Origin: Thiolinea disciformis DSM 14473
Lineage (GTDB): Bacteria; Pseudomonadota; Gammaproteobacteria; Thiotrichales; Thiotrichaceae
Length of the DNA: 64,000 nucleotides
Direction of reading: 5' to 3'
NCBI RefSeq assembly: GCF_000371925.1
Contig: NZ_AQVE01000004.1
Span: 149,082 to 213,081, forward strand
Both the position numbers and the translations under genes were made by a program. The notes beneath the pieces are model-generated. The model searched no databases and was not told the DNA's origin. It saw only the letters and a list, made by a program, of their open reading frames with translations. Below, in pieces: positions 47,755 to 56,508 of this stretch (position 1 is its first letter; every line of letters begins with the position of its first letter).

Positions 47755-48387
47755 TTACGTTTTCATAATAAAAGCAAGTACATAATAAGGTGGCATTAAT
47801 ACCTTATCACTTAAAAATTTTATAAGAATATCATGTTTATGTTCACCATCTGTCGATGTAGAGGTCTCTGAGAATAGTTTCATATCGTTATCAATGTCAA
47901 TGCTTGTAAATCTGCCGTCCTGATAATTTTGTGCTCTCCACCGGGAAGGAAGTGTTTGCTTATGAGAATGACTTCCAGCTAAGTTTGTTTGATTATTTAT
48001 ATCAATGGATAATTTATCGCCATCGCTTTTAGTTCCAATGTTATGAATTAAATTGGCACCCAAAACAAACTTATTCGTTAAATCGGGCGTGCTATTACTT
48101 CCATCGCATAACACCCATCCTTCTGGAAGCGTGTCACCAGACCACATGATTATAGAACCCTTAGGTAATCTTTTGCCAATATCCTCTGTCAGTTTTTTGC
48201 TATCACCCAGCTCCTTTTTTAATTGCTCATTTATTTTTTTTTGTTTTTCTATCTCCTCGGTTAGATATTCTTTTACATCTAGAATATCTTTTTTTATTTT
48301 AATTTGTAAATCATTCCATTCTGCAGCTAGCATTAAATCGCCCGCATTTTTAGGAAAATACGGCTTAGTAGCGTCTATATCGCTCAT
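47755..48387 (-). CDS. Tail-collar (phage tail collar / MdpB-type) fibre protein
   Basis: 210 residues. N-terminal coiled coil (about 30-70, KEYLTEEIEKQKKINEQLKK) suggests trimerisation. The collar domain begins PKGSIIMWSGDTLPEGWVLC and contains DGSNSTPDLTNKFVLGA, GSHSHKQ and PPYYVLAFIMK, the exact pattern of phage tail-collar proteins. It is a short fibre that probably contacts the target cell. The start codon overlaps the stop of the upstream gene (TAATG). Confidence 0.85.
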   Translation of the reverse strand: MSDIDATKPYFPKNAGDLMLAAEWNDLQIKIKKDILDVKEYLTEEIEKQKKINEQLKKELGDSKKLTEDIGKRLPKGSIIMWSGDTLPEGWVLCDGSNSTPDLTNKFVLGANLIHNIGTKSDGDKLSIDINNQTNLAGSHSHKQTLPSRWRAQNYQDGRFTSIDIDNDMKLFSETSTSTDGEHKHDILIKFLSDKVLMPPYYVLAFIMKT

Positions 48388-48848
48388 TAGAATTTAATCT
48401 CCCAACCTAAAGTCATATCTAATTGACTCGTACGTGTTATAGTAGGAAAGGTTACTTGATTATATAAAACCTCCTGATCTTTATTGAATTCTTTTAAAAC
48501 TAATCCAGCGGCAGTAATATTTTGCGCATTAGCGGTACTAACAAGTTTTGGAAAAACAGCTTGAATTTTAATAACTGCCCATCGTGTTCCGTCTATGTCG
48601 CGTGTTTCAATAGAAGGATTATGAAGTTCAATTTCATTAACACTCGCGCTATTGAATAATTCTTCTTTATTTTCCGCGACTCTAACCTTTATTTTTTCAA
48701 TACGTGATTGACCACAAAAAAGGCGTGCTAATAATACCCGTCCCTCCGGTGTAATAGAGTTATTAGCCGTACGTCTTTCGACAATAGTACCACTATTATC
48801 CATCAGTGAAATTTCTAACTGCCCTGTAATAGCATGAAATACCTTCAA
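48387..48848 (-). CDS. Small baseplate or fibre-attachment protein, unknown
   Basis: 153 residues. No ATG is available at the N-terminus; the likely start is a TTG at 48848 with GGGAGAGG just before. Beta-rich throughout (SLMDNSGTIVERRTANNSIT; EGRVLLARLFCGQSRIEKIK; LDMTLGWEIKF). It lies between the P2-I-like baseplate protein and the collar fibre, suggesting a connector. No family recognised. Confidence 0.55.
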   Translation of the reverse strand: MKVFHAITGQLEISLMDNSGTIVERRTANNSITPEGRVLLARLFCGQSRIEKIKVRVAENKEELFNSASVNEIELHNPSIETRDIDGTRWAVIKIQAVFPKLVSTANAQNITAAGLVLKEFNKDQEVLYNQVTFPTITRTSQLDMTLGWEIKF

Positions 48849-48900
48849 AATGCCTCTCCCTAAACAACGAATTCTTTTAAAAAAATCAGCAATAAACTAC

Positions 48901-50712
48901 TTATGCCAACAACATAAAATCAATATGGGTTAAATCATACATGCCTGCCAATAGCACCTCTTGACGTTCAAGATTATACTCGTCCTTTAACAATAGATTC
49001 ATAGAAAATTTCGGAGTATCTTCATGAGGAGAAATAGATTCCCAAGCATCACTAATCAAGTATAAATTTATATGCAAAGACAAGGTTGGCTCATTAAATT
49101 GATGCTCAATATCATCTAAACTCTCAGGAAAAACTAATTCCGCACGTATACCAGCGGTACGATAACGCTTCAGATCATCATGAACTAATTGCAGTGCTCC
49201 TCTTTGCAAAGCAGCGTCCATATAATGATTATGTCTGTGATGTTTTTTCGGAATAGTAAGTCGAAAATTAAAAGGAGGGCGAGTAAACCAATGTAGTTCT
49301 AATGAAACCCTTAACTCTGACTGCTCTTCAGTTGTTGATTTGTTGCTGGGTGTTACATCTTGCCATGAAAGCAACCAGATATTATCACCAGGTAATAACT
49401 TTGGAGGTCTGATTATTCTCTCATCTGAACCAAAGCGTAGTCCTTGGGTTGAATCGGTTTCACCAAAACGACAATAGATAGGGTCAATATTTTTTCCATA
49501 CTCAAAAAATACGGATCCTGTTGTATAATGATGATCGTCTTTGCTCAAACGCTTCACATTACCGTTCGTTTTCAGCTCTGTTTTACCTTCAGGATAATCT
49601 TTGAGCCACTGATGATGTTGTATTTCTTCATAAGTCTCGAAATAGCCCAGCTCTTCCTGACTCATGAAAGGATAAATAAATAGTTCATCGCCTTTTTTTA
49701 GTTCTTGATTTATTGTTAATTGCTCACCACTACGACGACTCTTCATACTTAGACTCTTTACACCCCCACCCACGACCTTAATCTTAATACTAGGTCTATC
49801 CTCCCATAAACTATCGCTTTTCAGTGTAAAAGCCTCGGATAGCTTTAATAATGGCTTAGATTCTTTAATAGGGTGGATAGGATTATCCGTAAGCCAGGCT
49901 GTTATGACAGCATTGTGCCGACAGGAATGATGGTTAATAAATGTATTGTTGGTACAGTTAGTACATTGCGTACGGTACTCTAATGGCATACCCCATGCTA
50001 TGGTAGTATCTTTATTATCAATTAAATCGGGATATTTGATATTTGGACAAGGCCATACCCCTAGATTAGCCAAAGCACGCGATAAAATAGCGCGAGGTGT
50101 TCCTGTGCCCTGATGTAATAAAAGAGCCGTAATTTGCAAACGTTCACGAAATAATTCTGAGGGCTCAGGTTTTAATAAAGCTTTAAATTTCTCTAAAATA
50201 TCCGGATTATAGTTATTATCTGTATTTACTCGAAAGTTTTTTTGATCTTCATTTTTATCTGGAAATTTGAATTTTAAACCTACGAACAAGTTTTCTAACC
50301 ATTCTGCATAATATTGCTGTAAACCTTGGTTGAGATTTTTACTTGGATAACCAACTAATATGGATAAGGATTCAGTGAGTTCTTTACTAGAACGAAAGTA
50401 AACAGTTAATCCTTGTTTGTCTTCAATACTACTTAAATGAGTCAAACGTGAAGGTAGACGATAAACCTGCAATAGCGCACCTAAGCGATCTAATGCACTG
50501 GTTGATACTTCGCCTACTGCATTATTAGGAATAGCACCTGTAGCTAAAGCCACCCAACGATCATATAATACTCGGCGCATTGACTGATCTAAACCGTGCA
50601 ATTGCTCAGCGATTAAATCCAATAAAGCCCCTAGAATACTTTCTTTATTTTGAGGTGTTAATAGTGCAGGTAAATGCTTGCTGAGACGTTGATAGTATTG
50701 ATCAGATGACAT
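48901..50712 (-). CDS. P2 gpI-like baseplate wedge protein
   Basis: 603 residues. The N-terminus (YYQRLSKHLPALLTPQNKES; LGALLDLIAEQLHGLDQSMR; YDRWVALATGAIPN) has the helical pattern of tail protein I/gp48-type wedge proteins, directly after baseplate J, as in phages. A central motif with CTNC, then HHSCRH, could bind zinc. The C-terminal half is beta-rich and longer than phage I proteins, so this may be a fused wedge-fibre adaptor. Starts one base after the J stop. Confidence 0.72.
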   Translation of the reverse strand: MSSDQYYQRLSKHLPALLTPQNKESILGALLDLIAEQLHGLDQSMRRVLYDRWVALATGAIPNNAVGEVSTSALDRLGALLQVYRLPSRLTHLSSIEDKQGLTVYFRSSKELTESLSILVGYPSKNLNQGLQQYYAEWLENLFVGLKFKFPDKNEDQKNFRVNTDNNYNPDILEKFKALLKPEPSELFRERLQITALLLHQGTGTPRAILSRALANLGVWPCPNIKYPDLIDNKDTTIAWGMPLEYRTQCTNCTNNTFINHHSCRHNAVITAWLTDNPIHPIKESKPLLKLSEAFTLKSDSLWEDRPSIKIKVVGGGVKSLSMKSRRSGEQLTINQELKKGDELFIYPFMSQEELGYFETYEEIQHHQWLKDYPEGKTELKTNGNVKRLSKDDHHYTTGSVFFEYGKNIDPIYCRFGETDSTQGLRFGSDERIIRPPKLLPGDNIWLLSWQDVTPSNKSTTEEQSELRVSLELHWFTRPPFNFRLTIPKKHHRHNHYMDAALQRGALQLVHDDLKRYRTAGIRAELVFPESLDDIEHQFNEPTLSLHINLYLISDAWESISPHEDTPKFSMNLLLKDEYNLERQEVLLAGMYDLTHIDFMLLA

Positions 50713-50713
50713 T

Positions 50714-52336
50714 TTAGTTCCCAGCTACGGAAGTACTATTGTCAGCTTCCCGCTCAATAATCACTACAGAACGTAATTGCAACACTTCACGAAGTTGAAG
50801 TGGTTCTTTAAAATTATTTTTGTCAAATTCACTTGCAAGCTTCTGTTCATTAACGATTAATTCGACTACCTTCCCTGTGTTTTCATGAACCACTGTAATG
50901 GTTAGCTGAACAATATCATCTTCCTCAAAATCGTTAGCGTCATTTTTTTTATTCCAGAATTCCTCAGCATTAACATGATAAATTTTGTCCTTTTTGTTAT
51001 TAATCAAATCATTTATTAAATTAATAAAATTAGCAGTAATTTTTTCTTTAGCCTCAGCCCTATTCAAAGACTTTTTCAAGTCATTCTTTATTTCAAAAGC
51101 AATATCCAAATAAACAATGGGTTCTGGCCCTTGCATTAATAAACGTATTGGACGTTTATCTATTGATAATACAGCACACCCATCAGATGGAATCATAATA
51201 TCACCGCTGCCATTTCGATATAATGGAGTATTATCTTGCCATGAAATATTCGGTGTATTCTCGCCAAGACTATACACTTTCATTAAGAAGTTATTATTAT
51301 CCAGTGATTCACAGGCAGCGACGGCTTGATGACCGAGCAGAATACTGCGAATTTTTTCTTGCCGAATAGGCATACCTGTGGTGATTTGACTAAAATATTG
51401 TTTGATTTTTCCTATTAAATCCATCTCTATTGCCTGTTTTTGTAGAGATGAGAAATTACCTTCCAAGGTTAATACAGCCGCTAAATCAATATAAAAATGG
51501 CGCGTTTTACTAGCTTCTACCAATATACCAGCGGGTCGCACCTGTTGAATACGTTGTCTAATATGCGCCATGGTTTCGTCGCTAAGATTTTCATCACCTA
51601 CCACCACTTTAATACGCCCTGGTGCCAAACTAGGCTCATCGGGATATTCTAAAATTTTTACTTGCTCTATACCCAACGCACGCACAGACTGTTCCAATGC
51701 CGCCACAGTTCCACTCTGTACCGAATGTAGCGCATGATGTGAGCGTTTACGTAGAGCTTCGTCATCCTCACCTTGCTGACGTTTGACTAATGCCAATTCA
51801 TTATAAACCCGCTCTATCCCTGTAATCGGGCGTGGCATTATTTTTAAGGATTGTGCAGGAATTGCATCTTCTTCTTGAGCAGGCTCTAAACTTTGTATTT
51901 CGACCTGCACCACTAACTCACCATGAGATAAGGTAGCATCTTGTAAGGTGGCACATAACAACACATCTTTACCCGCCACTAGCGTACCTGCTGGTATATA
52001 AATATCCTCTGGTGCTGGCAAGCTACGTGCAAAACTCACGCGACCTTCTAAATGACCTGGCTGGCGACGTTTAATCCCTAATAGCCAGATGACCTTATCT
52101 AAGGCTGCGCCTTGTGCAGTATCCAAATAAGCATTTTGATAGACCGAGTCTAACTGTTCATAAACCACAGCCAACTCACGAGCAAACACTTCTAATAGAG
52201 TGCGGGTAACACTGCCCTCGCGTGCATCGGTAAGGCTAATACGCCCACCACCACCTTTCGCAGCATCTTCTAATAAATCACCGACTAGTTTTGCAAAATC
52301 TTTTTTAATAAAGGGGGCTGGCTGCTTATCAAGCAT
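50714..52336 (-). CDS. Baseplate J-like (gp47/gp6) protein
   Basis: 540 residues from the ATG at 52336, overlapping the gp25 stop by 8 bp. The J family hallmark is near residues 30-95: LTDAREGSVTRTLLEVFARE, ELDSVYQNAYLDTAQGAALD-like, VIWLLGIKRRQPG. Later blocks (ALEQSVRALGIEQVKILEYP; GRIKVVVGDE; IRQRIQQVRPAGI) are also typical. It is the wedge protein that encircles the spike. The C-terminal 170 residues are more AT-rich and less conserved. Confidence 0.9.
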   Translation of the reverse strand: MLDKQPAPFIKKDFAKLVGDLLEDAAKGGGGRISLTDAREGSVTRTLLEVFARELAVVYEQLDSVYQNAYLDTAQGAALDKVIWLLGIKRRQPGHLEGRVSFARSLPAPEDIYIPAGTLVAGKDVLLCATLQDATLSHGELVVQVEIQSLEPAQEEDAIPAQSLKIMPRPITGIERVYNELALVKRQQGEDDEALRKRSHHALHSVQSGTVAALEQSVRALGIEQVKILEYPDEPSLAPGRIKVVVGDENLSDETMAHIRQRIQQVRPAGILVEASKTRHFYIDLAAVLTLEGNFSSLQKQAIEMDLIGKIKQYFSQITTGMPIRQEKIRSILLGHQAVAACESLDNNNFLMKVYSLGENTPNISWQDNTPLYRNGSGDIMIPSDGCAVLSIDKRPIRLLMQGPEPIVYLDIAFEIKNDLKKSLNRAEAKEKITANFINLINDLINNKKDKIYHVNAEEFWNKKNDANDFEEDDIVQLTITVVHENTGKVVELIVNEQKLASEFDKNNFKEPLQLREVLQLRSVVIIEREADNSTSVAGN

Positions 52337-52730
52337 CAATACTCACTCCAATCGGTAAGGGTTGAGCATAGCCAATCGCTTTAATCTGCGCGAATACTTG
52401 AATACTGTTTAGGCTATCCGCTTGCGTACTAACACTTACTTGCAATACCTCTTCCACCCGATCATCCTCCAGTAAGGTCTTACGCACATAACGCCGAATG
52501 AGCTCTCGATTAGCTCTATCAAGAGGCTCACCTAAAAAGTCGCGAATCCGACTGCCATAACGTGGATGTCCTAGTTTGCTTAGCTCACCTTGATCTAACA
52601 ATAAGCGCAACGTCAGGGCTTGCACTAAATTGTCCACACCACTCACCGTTTCTACGCCTGATACCCCTGCTAAATGGATGTGATTAGTATAAAAATCCAA
52701 TTTTAAGTCAACACCAAACCTATCTTGCAT
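52329..52730 (-). CDS. gp25/W-like baseplate lysozyme-fold protein
   Basis: 133 residues from the ATG at 52730; the frame is open to 52787 within the upstream gene. Signature LDQGELSKLGHPRYGSRIRD then FLGEP is the gp25/W family core. It is part of the inner baseplate and polymerises the sheath from the wedge. As usual for this family it lacks lysozyme activity. Placed between the three-repeat protein and baseplate J, in phage-like order. Confidence 0.9.
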   Translation of the reverse strand: MQDRFGVDLKLDFYTNHIHLAGVSGVETVSGVDNLVQALTLRLLLDQGELSKLGHPRYGSRIRDFLGEPLDRANRELIRRYVRKTLLEDDRVEEVLQVSVSTQADSLNSIQVFAQIKAIGYAQPLPIGVSIDA

Positions 52731-52740
52731 AGCAATAAAC

Positions 52741-53388
52741 CTACATAAATTTGCCTGGAGTTGTAGTCGCTCCAGGCGGGCAAGCAATGCCGGGGGCTAC
52801 CATCACTTGTGCTGTAAATAAACTGAATCCTAAGTCCAAGGTTTGTGCGATTACCTTGGCTAAATCAGGCGCATACTCACCTGCAATATGATGTTGTTGC
52901 AAAAAACCATTAACACTCGCTTCCAAACTAGTCTGTAGCGGCACAGGCATGAATCTGCCAGGTGAAGTGCTCACAAAGCCTGCTACAGCTATACCAGGTA
53001 ATACTTTAGATTGATGGGTAAATAGTGTTATGGCTTGTGCAATACTGGCGGCTACAGCCTTAGCCAAATCCTCTGCATATTCGCCACGCAACCCTTGTCC
53101 AGCCAATAAACTTTTAAGCATACCTTCAATGGGCTGTGCTCCTGGTCCACCTGTGGGTGGCGGCATTAAACTTCCCATGCCAATCGTCGAACCACTACCA
53201 CTAATAGGATCGACAGCCGTAGGAATACCAGGCATAACCATACCCATTGCCAACAGCAAACTTAATGTTTGTGCCACCCCTTCGCTTAATGCTTTAGTTA
53301 AACTAGGTGCAGCTTCACCCTGTAAACCAGCTGCTTGAAAAAAGCCTTTAGCAGGGGATTCGATTTGTGTTGCAACGGGCGCTGGCAT
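52741..53388 (-). CDS. Three-repeat tail protein (putative spike-associated cap or baseplate component)
   Basis: 215 residues. Three tandem copies of a ~50-residue unit are visible at about 11-56, 86-147 and 157-215. Each has a helix pair (GLRGEYAEDLAKAVAASIAQ; HIAGEYAPDLAKVIAQTLDL) then VLPGIA or VAPGIA; the last two end SPGRFM or TPGKFM. A Pro/Gly-rich linker separates units 1 and 2. The start codon overlaps the stop of the cyclase gene (TAATG), so the two are translationally coupled. Family not recognised. The three units may provide pseudo-threefold symmetry to match a trimeric spike. That is inference. Confidence 0.6.
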   Translation of the reverse strand: MPAPVATQIESPAKGFFQAAGLQGEAAPSLTKALSEGVAQTLSLLLAMGMVMPGIPTAVDPISGSGSTIGMGSLMPPPTGGPGAQPIEGMLKSLLAGQGLRGEYAEDLAKAVAASIAQAITLFTHQSKVLPGIAVAGFVSTSPGRFMPVPLQTSLEASVNGFLQQHHIAGEYAPDLAKVIAQTLDLGFSLFTAQVMVAPGIACPPGATTTPGKFM

Positions 53389-54638
53389 TATTTAGGCCAT
53401 GTAATATTAATGGTGCTGTTTTTAAAGGCTTGTTTCCAACCTACATTAATAATAATGTGGTAGCCTTCATTAAAAACCTCCTCGGCAAACTTAACTAATG
53501 CTTGACCATTATTCTCTTTACCTGATCCTGCTTCTAATAAATAGCATTCCCCATTTGGTGTAAAGGCTACTGCCGTATCAACAGCATCTACAAAGGGACG
53601 ACCACCCTCATCACTATGAAAAACACGATTAACTTTAGATTCTTTAGGGCAGTGAGCGCCAATCACACTATTAATCAATTGTGCTATGTTAAATACAGCG
53701 TTACTGATATTACCGACTACTTTACCTATCTTATTCGTACTCTCTGTTTCTACAATTTTATTTGACATGTTCTTTACAGTTTCTTCAGACTCATGATCAA
53801 CAATTCTAGAAAAACGTGCGGGATTCTCTTCGTAGACCGATTTGACAGGCCAAATAGCGAATAAATCATAATCACCTACCACAGCATTCAAATAGGCTTG
53901 CTCACTCGTATAATTAAGATGTGGGTTTGTCATGATCAGTAAGGGAGCAAAGTCGTTTTTAGAAGAGCCTATTTTTTCTTTCATACTTTTATATAAATCT
54001 TGATACTTAATTTCCTCCTTACCTTCTTTTACTTTTTTTGTATTTTTTTCCTCAAATTTTCTAATTATTTCTTCTTCAGTAGATTTTGTATATATTTCGC
54101 TTGGTTTGTATAAGACTTTCCAATTTTTTGTACCAGTATCCCATTCCAGTTTAAATGAGTAGCTTTTATTACCTTGTATAAATAATCCTATTTTATTTTT
54201 TTTATCCTCACTTGTAATAATTATATATTTTTTACTTAATAGCCAGTTGACACGTTCTTCACTAATTCTCAATTCTGTCGTACCAGATCTTACCATCACT
54301 ACAGAACCATCTTTTTCTTTTGCAGCCCCTTGCTCATAAGCATTATTCAAAGACTTATTGTTTTCATAAAGATTGTCAGCCAATCCCTCAATAGCATTCT
54401 TATTAAAAAAAGGATCAAAACAGATAAAGCCAGCAGCGACACCTGATTGGCAGGATTTTGCTTTAACATGGAAACTTTTAGCGTCATAACCTTCAGCTAA
54501 TAAACCTTCACAAGCTTCACCTGGTGTTCTGGTTAAAATAATACAGTTTTGACCCTTCGCTACCTGTAGAAAAGCCTTCTTATGAGCTTCTGAAATACCT
54601 TCTTTTTTTAGTTGTTCTGGAGTAATTTTACTTAACAT
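53388..54638 (-). CDS. ExoY/edema-factor/CyaA-type nucleotidyl cyclase toxin
   Basis: 416 residues, no signal peptide. Motif block 1: LLAEGYDAKSFHVKAKSCQS with Lys54, Lys59 and Lys61, then GVAAGFICFD, matching the catalytic Lys region of ExoY and edema factor. Block 2: TELRISEERVNWLL, the conserved LRIS segment. Block 3: GDYDLFAIWP with Asp256 and Asp258, the paired metal-binding aspartates. Block 4: FHSDEGGRPF and VAFTPNGECYLLEAG, as in ExoY. The order and spacing match. This family makes cAMP or cGMP (ExoY also cUMP) after activation by eukaryotic calmodulin or actin. Set between spike and baseplate genes with no immunity gene, it is likely the payload. Confidence 0.9.
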   Translation of the reverse strand: MLSKITPEQLKKEGISEAHKKAFLQVAKGQNCIILTRTPGEACEGLLAEGYDAKSFHVKAKSCQSGVAAGFICFDPFFNKNAIEGLADNLYENNKSLNNAYEQGAAKEKDGSVVMVRSGTTELRISEERVNWLLSKKYIIITSEDKKNKIGLFIQGNKSYSFKLEWDTGTKNWKVLYKPSEIYTKSTEEEIIRKFEEKNTKKVKEGKEEIKYQDLYKSMKEKIGSSKNDFAPLLIMTNPHLNYTSEQAYLNAVVGDYDLFAIWPVKSVYEENPARFSRIVDHESEETVKNMSNKIVETESTNKIGKVVGNISNAVFNIAQLINSVIGAHCPKESKVNRVFHSDEGGRPFVDAVDTAVAFTPNGECYLLEAGSGKENNGQALVKFAEEVFNEGYHIIINVGWKQAFKNSTINITWPK

Positions 54639-54665
54639 ATATAATCCTCTTGTAATTAGGGGTCA

Positions 54666-55301
54666 TTATTTTGCTTTGACATGAGCTGATGCCTTTAAAG
54701 GTTTGCCCGTGAAATAACACTTATGACTTTTTTCAGTAATTACCCCAGAGCCACCATCACCTAACTCTATTTTGCCTGATGCATCAATTTTACAATCTTT
54801 ACATTTTACATTGACGTCACCTTGTGTTTCGATACTTAATTGACTTTCGCCTTTAATATCAATATCACCATCTTTTTTAATAGTAATAATAGTCTTGCCT
54901 GCTTGAATAGTAATAGACTCTTGTTTGCCAATAATAATAGAAGTCTGTTGATCCTCTATAGACGACACAAAATGGAGTTCTTTTGCCTCGTGAACAGGTG
55001 GATTAGCTTTATCGGAATAAAGCCGTCCCACCACAATAGCCCGATTAGGATCACCATGTACGTAATTCAATAGCACTAGCTCACCTACAGTTGGTAAACT
55101 CACCATTCCAATATGCGGCGTTGCAATAGGTACGTAACGTAATTCCAAATTACTTTCACGTAATTTGACATTACATTCATAATTATGAGTATCACCTTCT
55201 TGGTGAGGAAAAATACTGGTCACCACAGCAATATCAGCTATCCGTAACTGCTGTAATTCCTCTCTAATAAGAGTACGTATGAGTGCTAATGAGTCGATCA
55301 T
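54666..55301 (-). CDS. Baseplate V / gp5-like spike protein
   Basis: 211 residues. An OB-fold part (about 1-110) has VTSIFPHQEGDTHNYECNVK and GELVLLNYVHGDPNRAIVVG, the gpV/gp5 signature. Then comes a beta-helical needle with short strands (SIIIGKQESITIQAGKTIIT; IKKDGDIDIKGESQLSI), and a Cys-bearing end (VKCKDCKIDASG; SHKCYFTGKPL) that may bind metal at the tip. Hub and spike are separate genes here, unlike VgrG. Directly upstream of the cyclase gene (27 bp). Confidence 0.88.
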   Translation of the reverse strand: MIDSLALIRTLIREELQQLRIADIAVVTSIFPHQEGDTHNYECNVKLRESNLELRYVPIATPHIGMVSLPTVGELVLLNYVHGDPNRAIVVGRLYSDKANPPVHEAKELHFVSSIEDQQTSIIIGKQESITIQAGKTIITIKKDGDIDIKGESQLSIETQGDVNVKCKDCKIDASGKIELGDGGSGVITEKSHKCYFTGKPLKASAHVKAK

Positions 55302-55313
55302 AGGATTGATTAA

Positions 55314-56480
55314 CTATTTATTTATCTGTGGATCATCGCTTATAGGATGATTACTTGCTTTCTCATTTTTTTTCTGAGATGGATATGGTACAGGTTGACA
55401 AATTATTTCTTTATCTGTATCTAAATACATTAACCGATTAATAGTTTTAAATCCCAATCCTTTTTCTTCTTTTATTTCATTAACTTCTTGGAAATTCTTA
55501 ATATTTTCCGCCATATCATCTTTAATATAGCCAAGTTGGTCTAACATCTTTTCCAATTCTTTTTTAGCATCCTCTTGTATGCTCTCGGGTAATTTAAAAT
55601 TTTTACTAAGATGCTCAATTCTGCTATCTTTACTAAAAAAGATTGACGTAGAAGAATTATTTGGTTTTCTAGCACCACCTTTCACTTGATTTTTCACAAT
55701 TAAATCTGATGGTAAATGCAAACCTAGCCATCTTAAATTATGCTTAATATCCGCTTTATAATTAGCTCGAATATTACATTCTTGATACAATAACCATTGT
55801 AATAATCTTATTTTGCCTGTTTTATCTATATCAATTAGCCCATCCTCAGTGTATTTAATTACTAATAACTCATATAGCGCTTTTTTAATAACTTCAATAT
55901 CTTCTGGTTCAGGAATAATTTCCACATACTTATTTAAACCATCGATAACCGGTTTAATGCCTGGGATCATATATTCATCTTCTTCATTATGCGAACCTTT
56001 CTGCGCTAAATTTTTATCGTTTGAGAGGATAGCTTCAGCCATATTTTGAATATCCTCGAATGTAGATTTTTTTAGCATCTCAGTTAATAGTTCGGAGGAT
56101 ACCTCCCACATAGCCTTTAAGGAATCACCTTTTTTCAAAAACTCTTCCATCACAAAAACGTAACACTGAATAAAGGCGAGTGCATCGATAGTATAACCAA
56201 TACCATTGGCAAGCTTTTCAGAAAAGGCATCGCTTTTTAATTCATTATTTTCATAACTTAAATATTCATTGAGTCTGGCTATCCTTTGCCATTTAGTCAT
56301 TTGTTCAGTTTCGCTACCTTGTATATTTTTTACATCATCTAAACTTTTTTTCAACGAGTTTACAACCTTAGAAAAAGTTATAAATACATTGGGCTTATTT
56401 TCGCGTGCAATTTTTGCTAAAGCCTTAGGTTGAATCTCTACTAATTCTTTAAAATTGCTATTTAATTGTGTTTCTGCCAT
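55314..56480 (-). CDS. Unknown helical protein of the contractile-system operon
   Basis: 388 residues, no membrane span. Predominantly alpha-helical and charged (NSLKKSLDDVKNIQGSETEQ; SELLTEMLKKSTFEDIQNMA; QEDAKKELEKMLDQLGYIKD), ending in a flexible basic tail. It lies between the gp43/U-like protein and the spike. AT-rich, with AGGAG at its start. A possible effector, chaperone for the cyclase, or baseplate part. I do not recognise the family. Confidence 0.5.
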   Translation of the reverse strand: MAETQLNSNFKELVEIQPKALAKIARENKPNVFITFSKVVNSLKKSLDDVKNIQGSETEQMTKWQRIARLNEYLSYENNELKSDAFSEKLANGIGYTIDALAFIQCYVFVMEEFLKKGDSLKAMWEVSSELLTEMLKKSTFEDIQNMAEAILSNDKNLAQKGSHNEEDEYMIPGIKPVIDGLNKYVEIIPEPEDIEVIKKALYELLVIKYTEDGLIDIDKTGKIRLLQWLLYQECNIRANYKADIKHNLRWLGLHLPSDLIVKNQVKGGARKPNNSSTSIFFSKDSRIEHLSKNFKLPESIQEDAKKELEKMLDQLGYIKDDMAENIKNFQEVNEIKEEKGLGFKTINRLMYLDTDKEIICQPVPYPSQKKNEKASNHPISDDPQINK

Positions 56481-56508
56481 AAAAACTCCTCACTATAGAA
56501 AATAATTC

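Noticed and set aside
52741..53388. PAAR protein
   Set aside because: It has three helical repeats with PGIA segments but lacks the PAAR zinc ligands and strand pattern.
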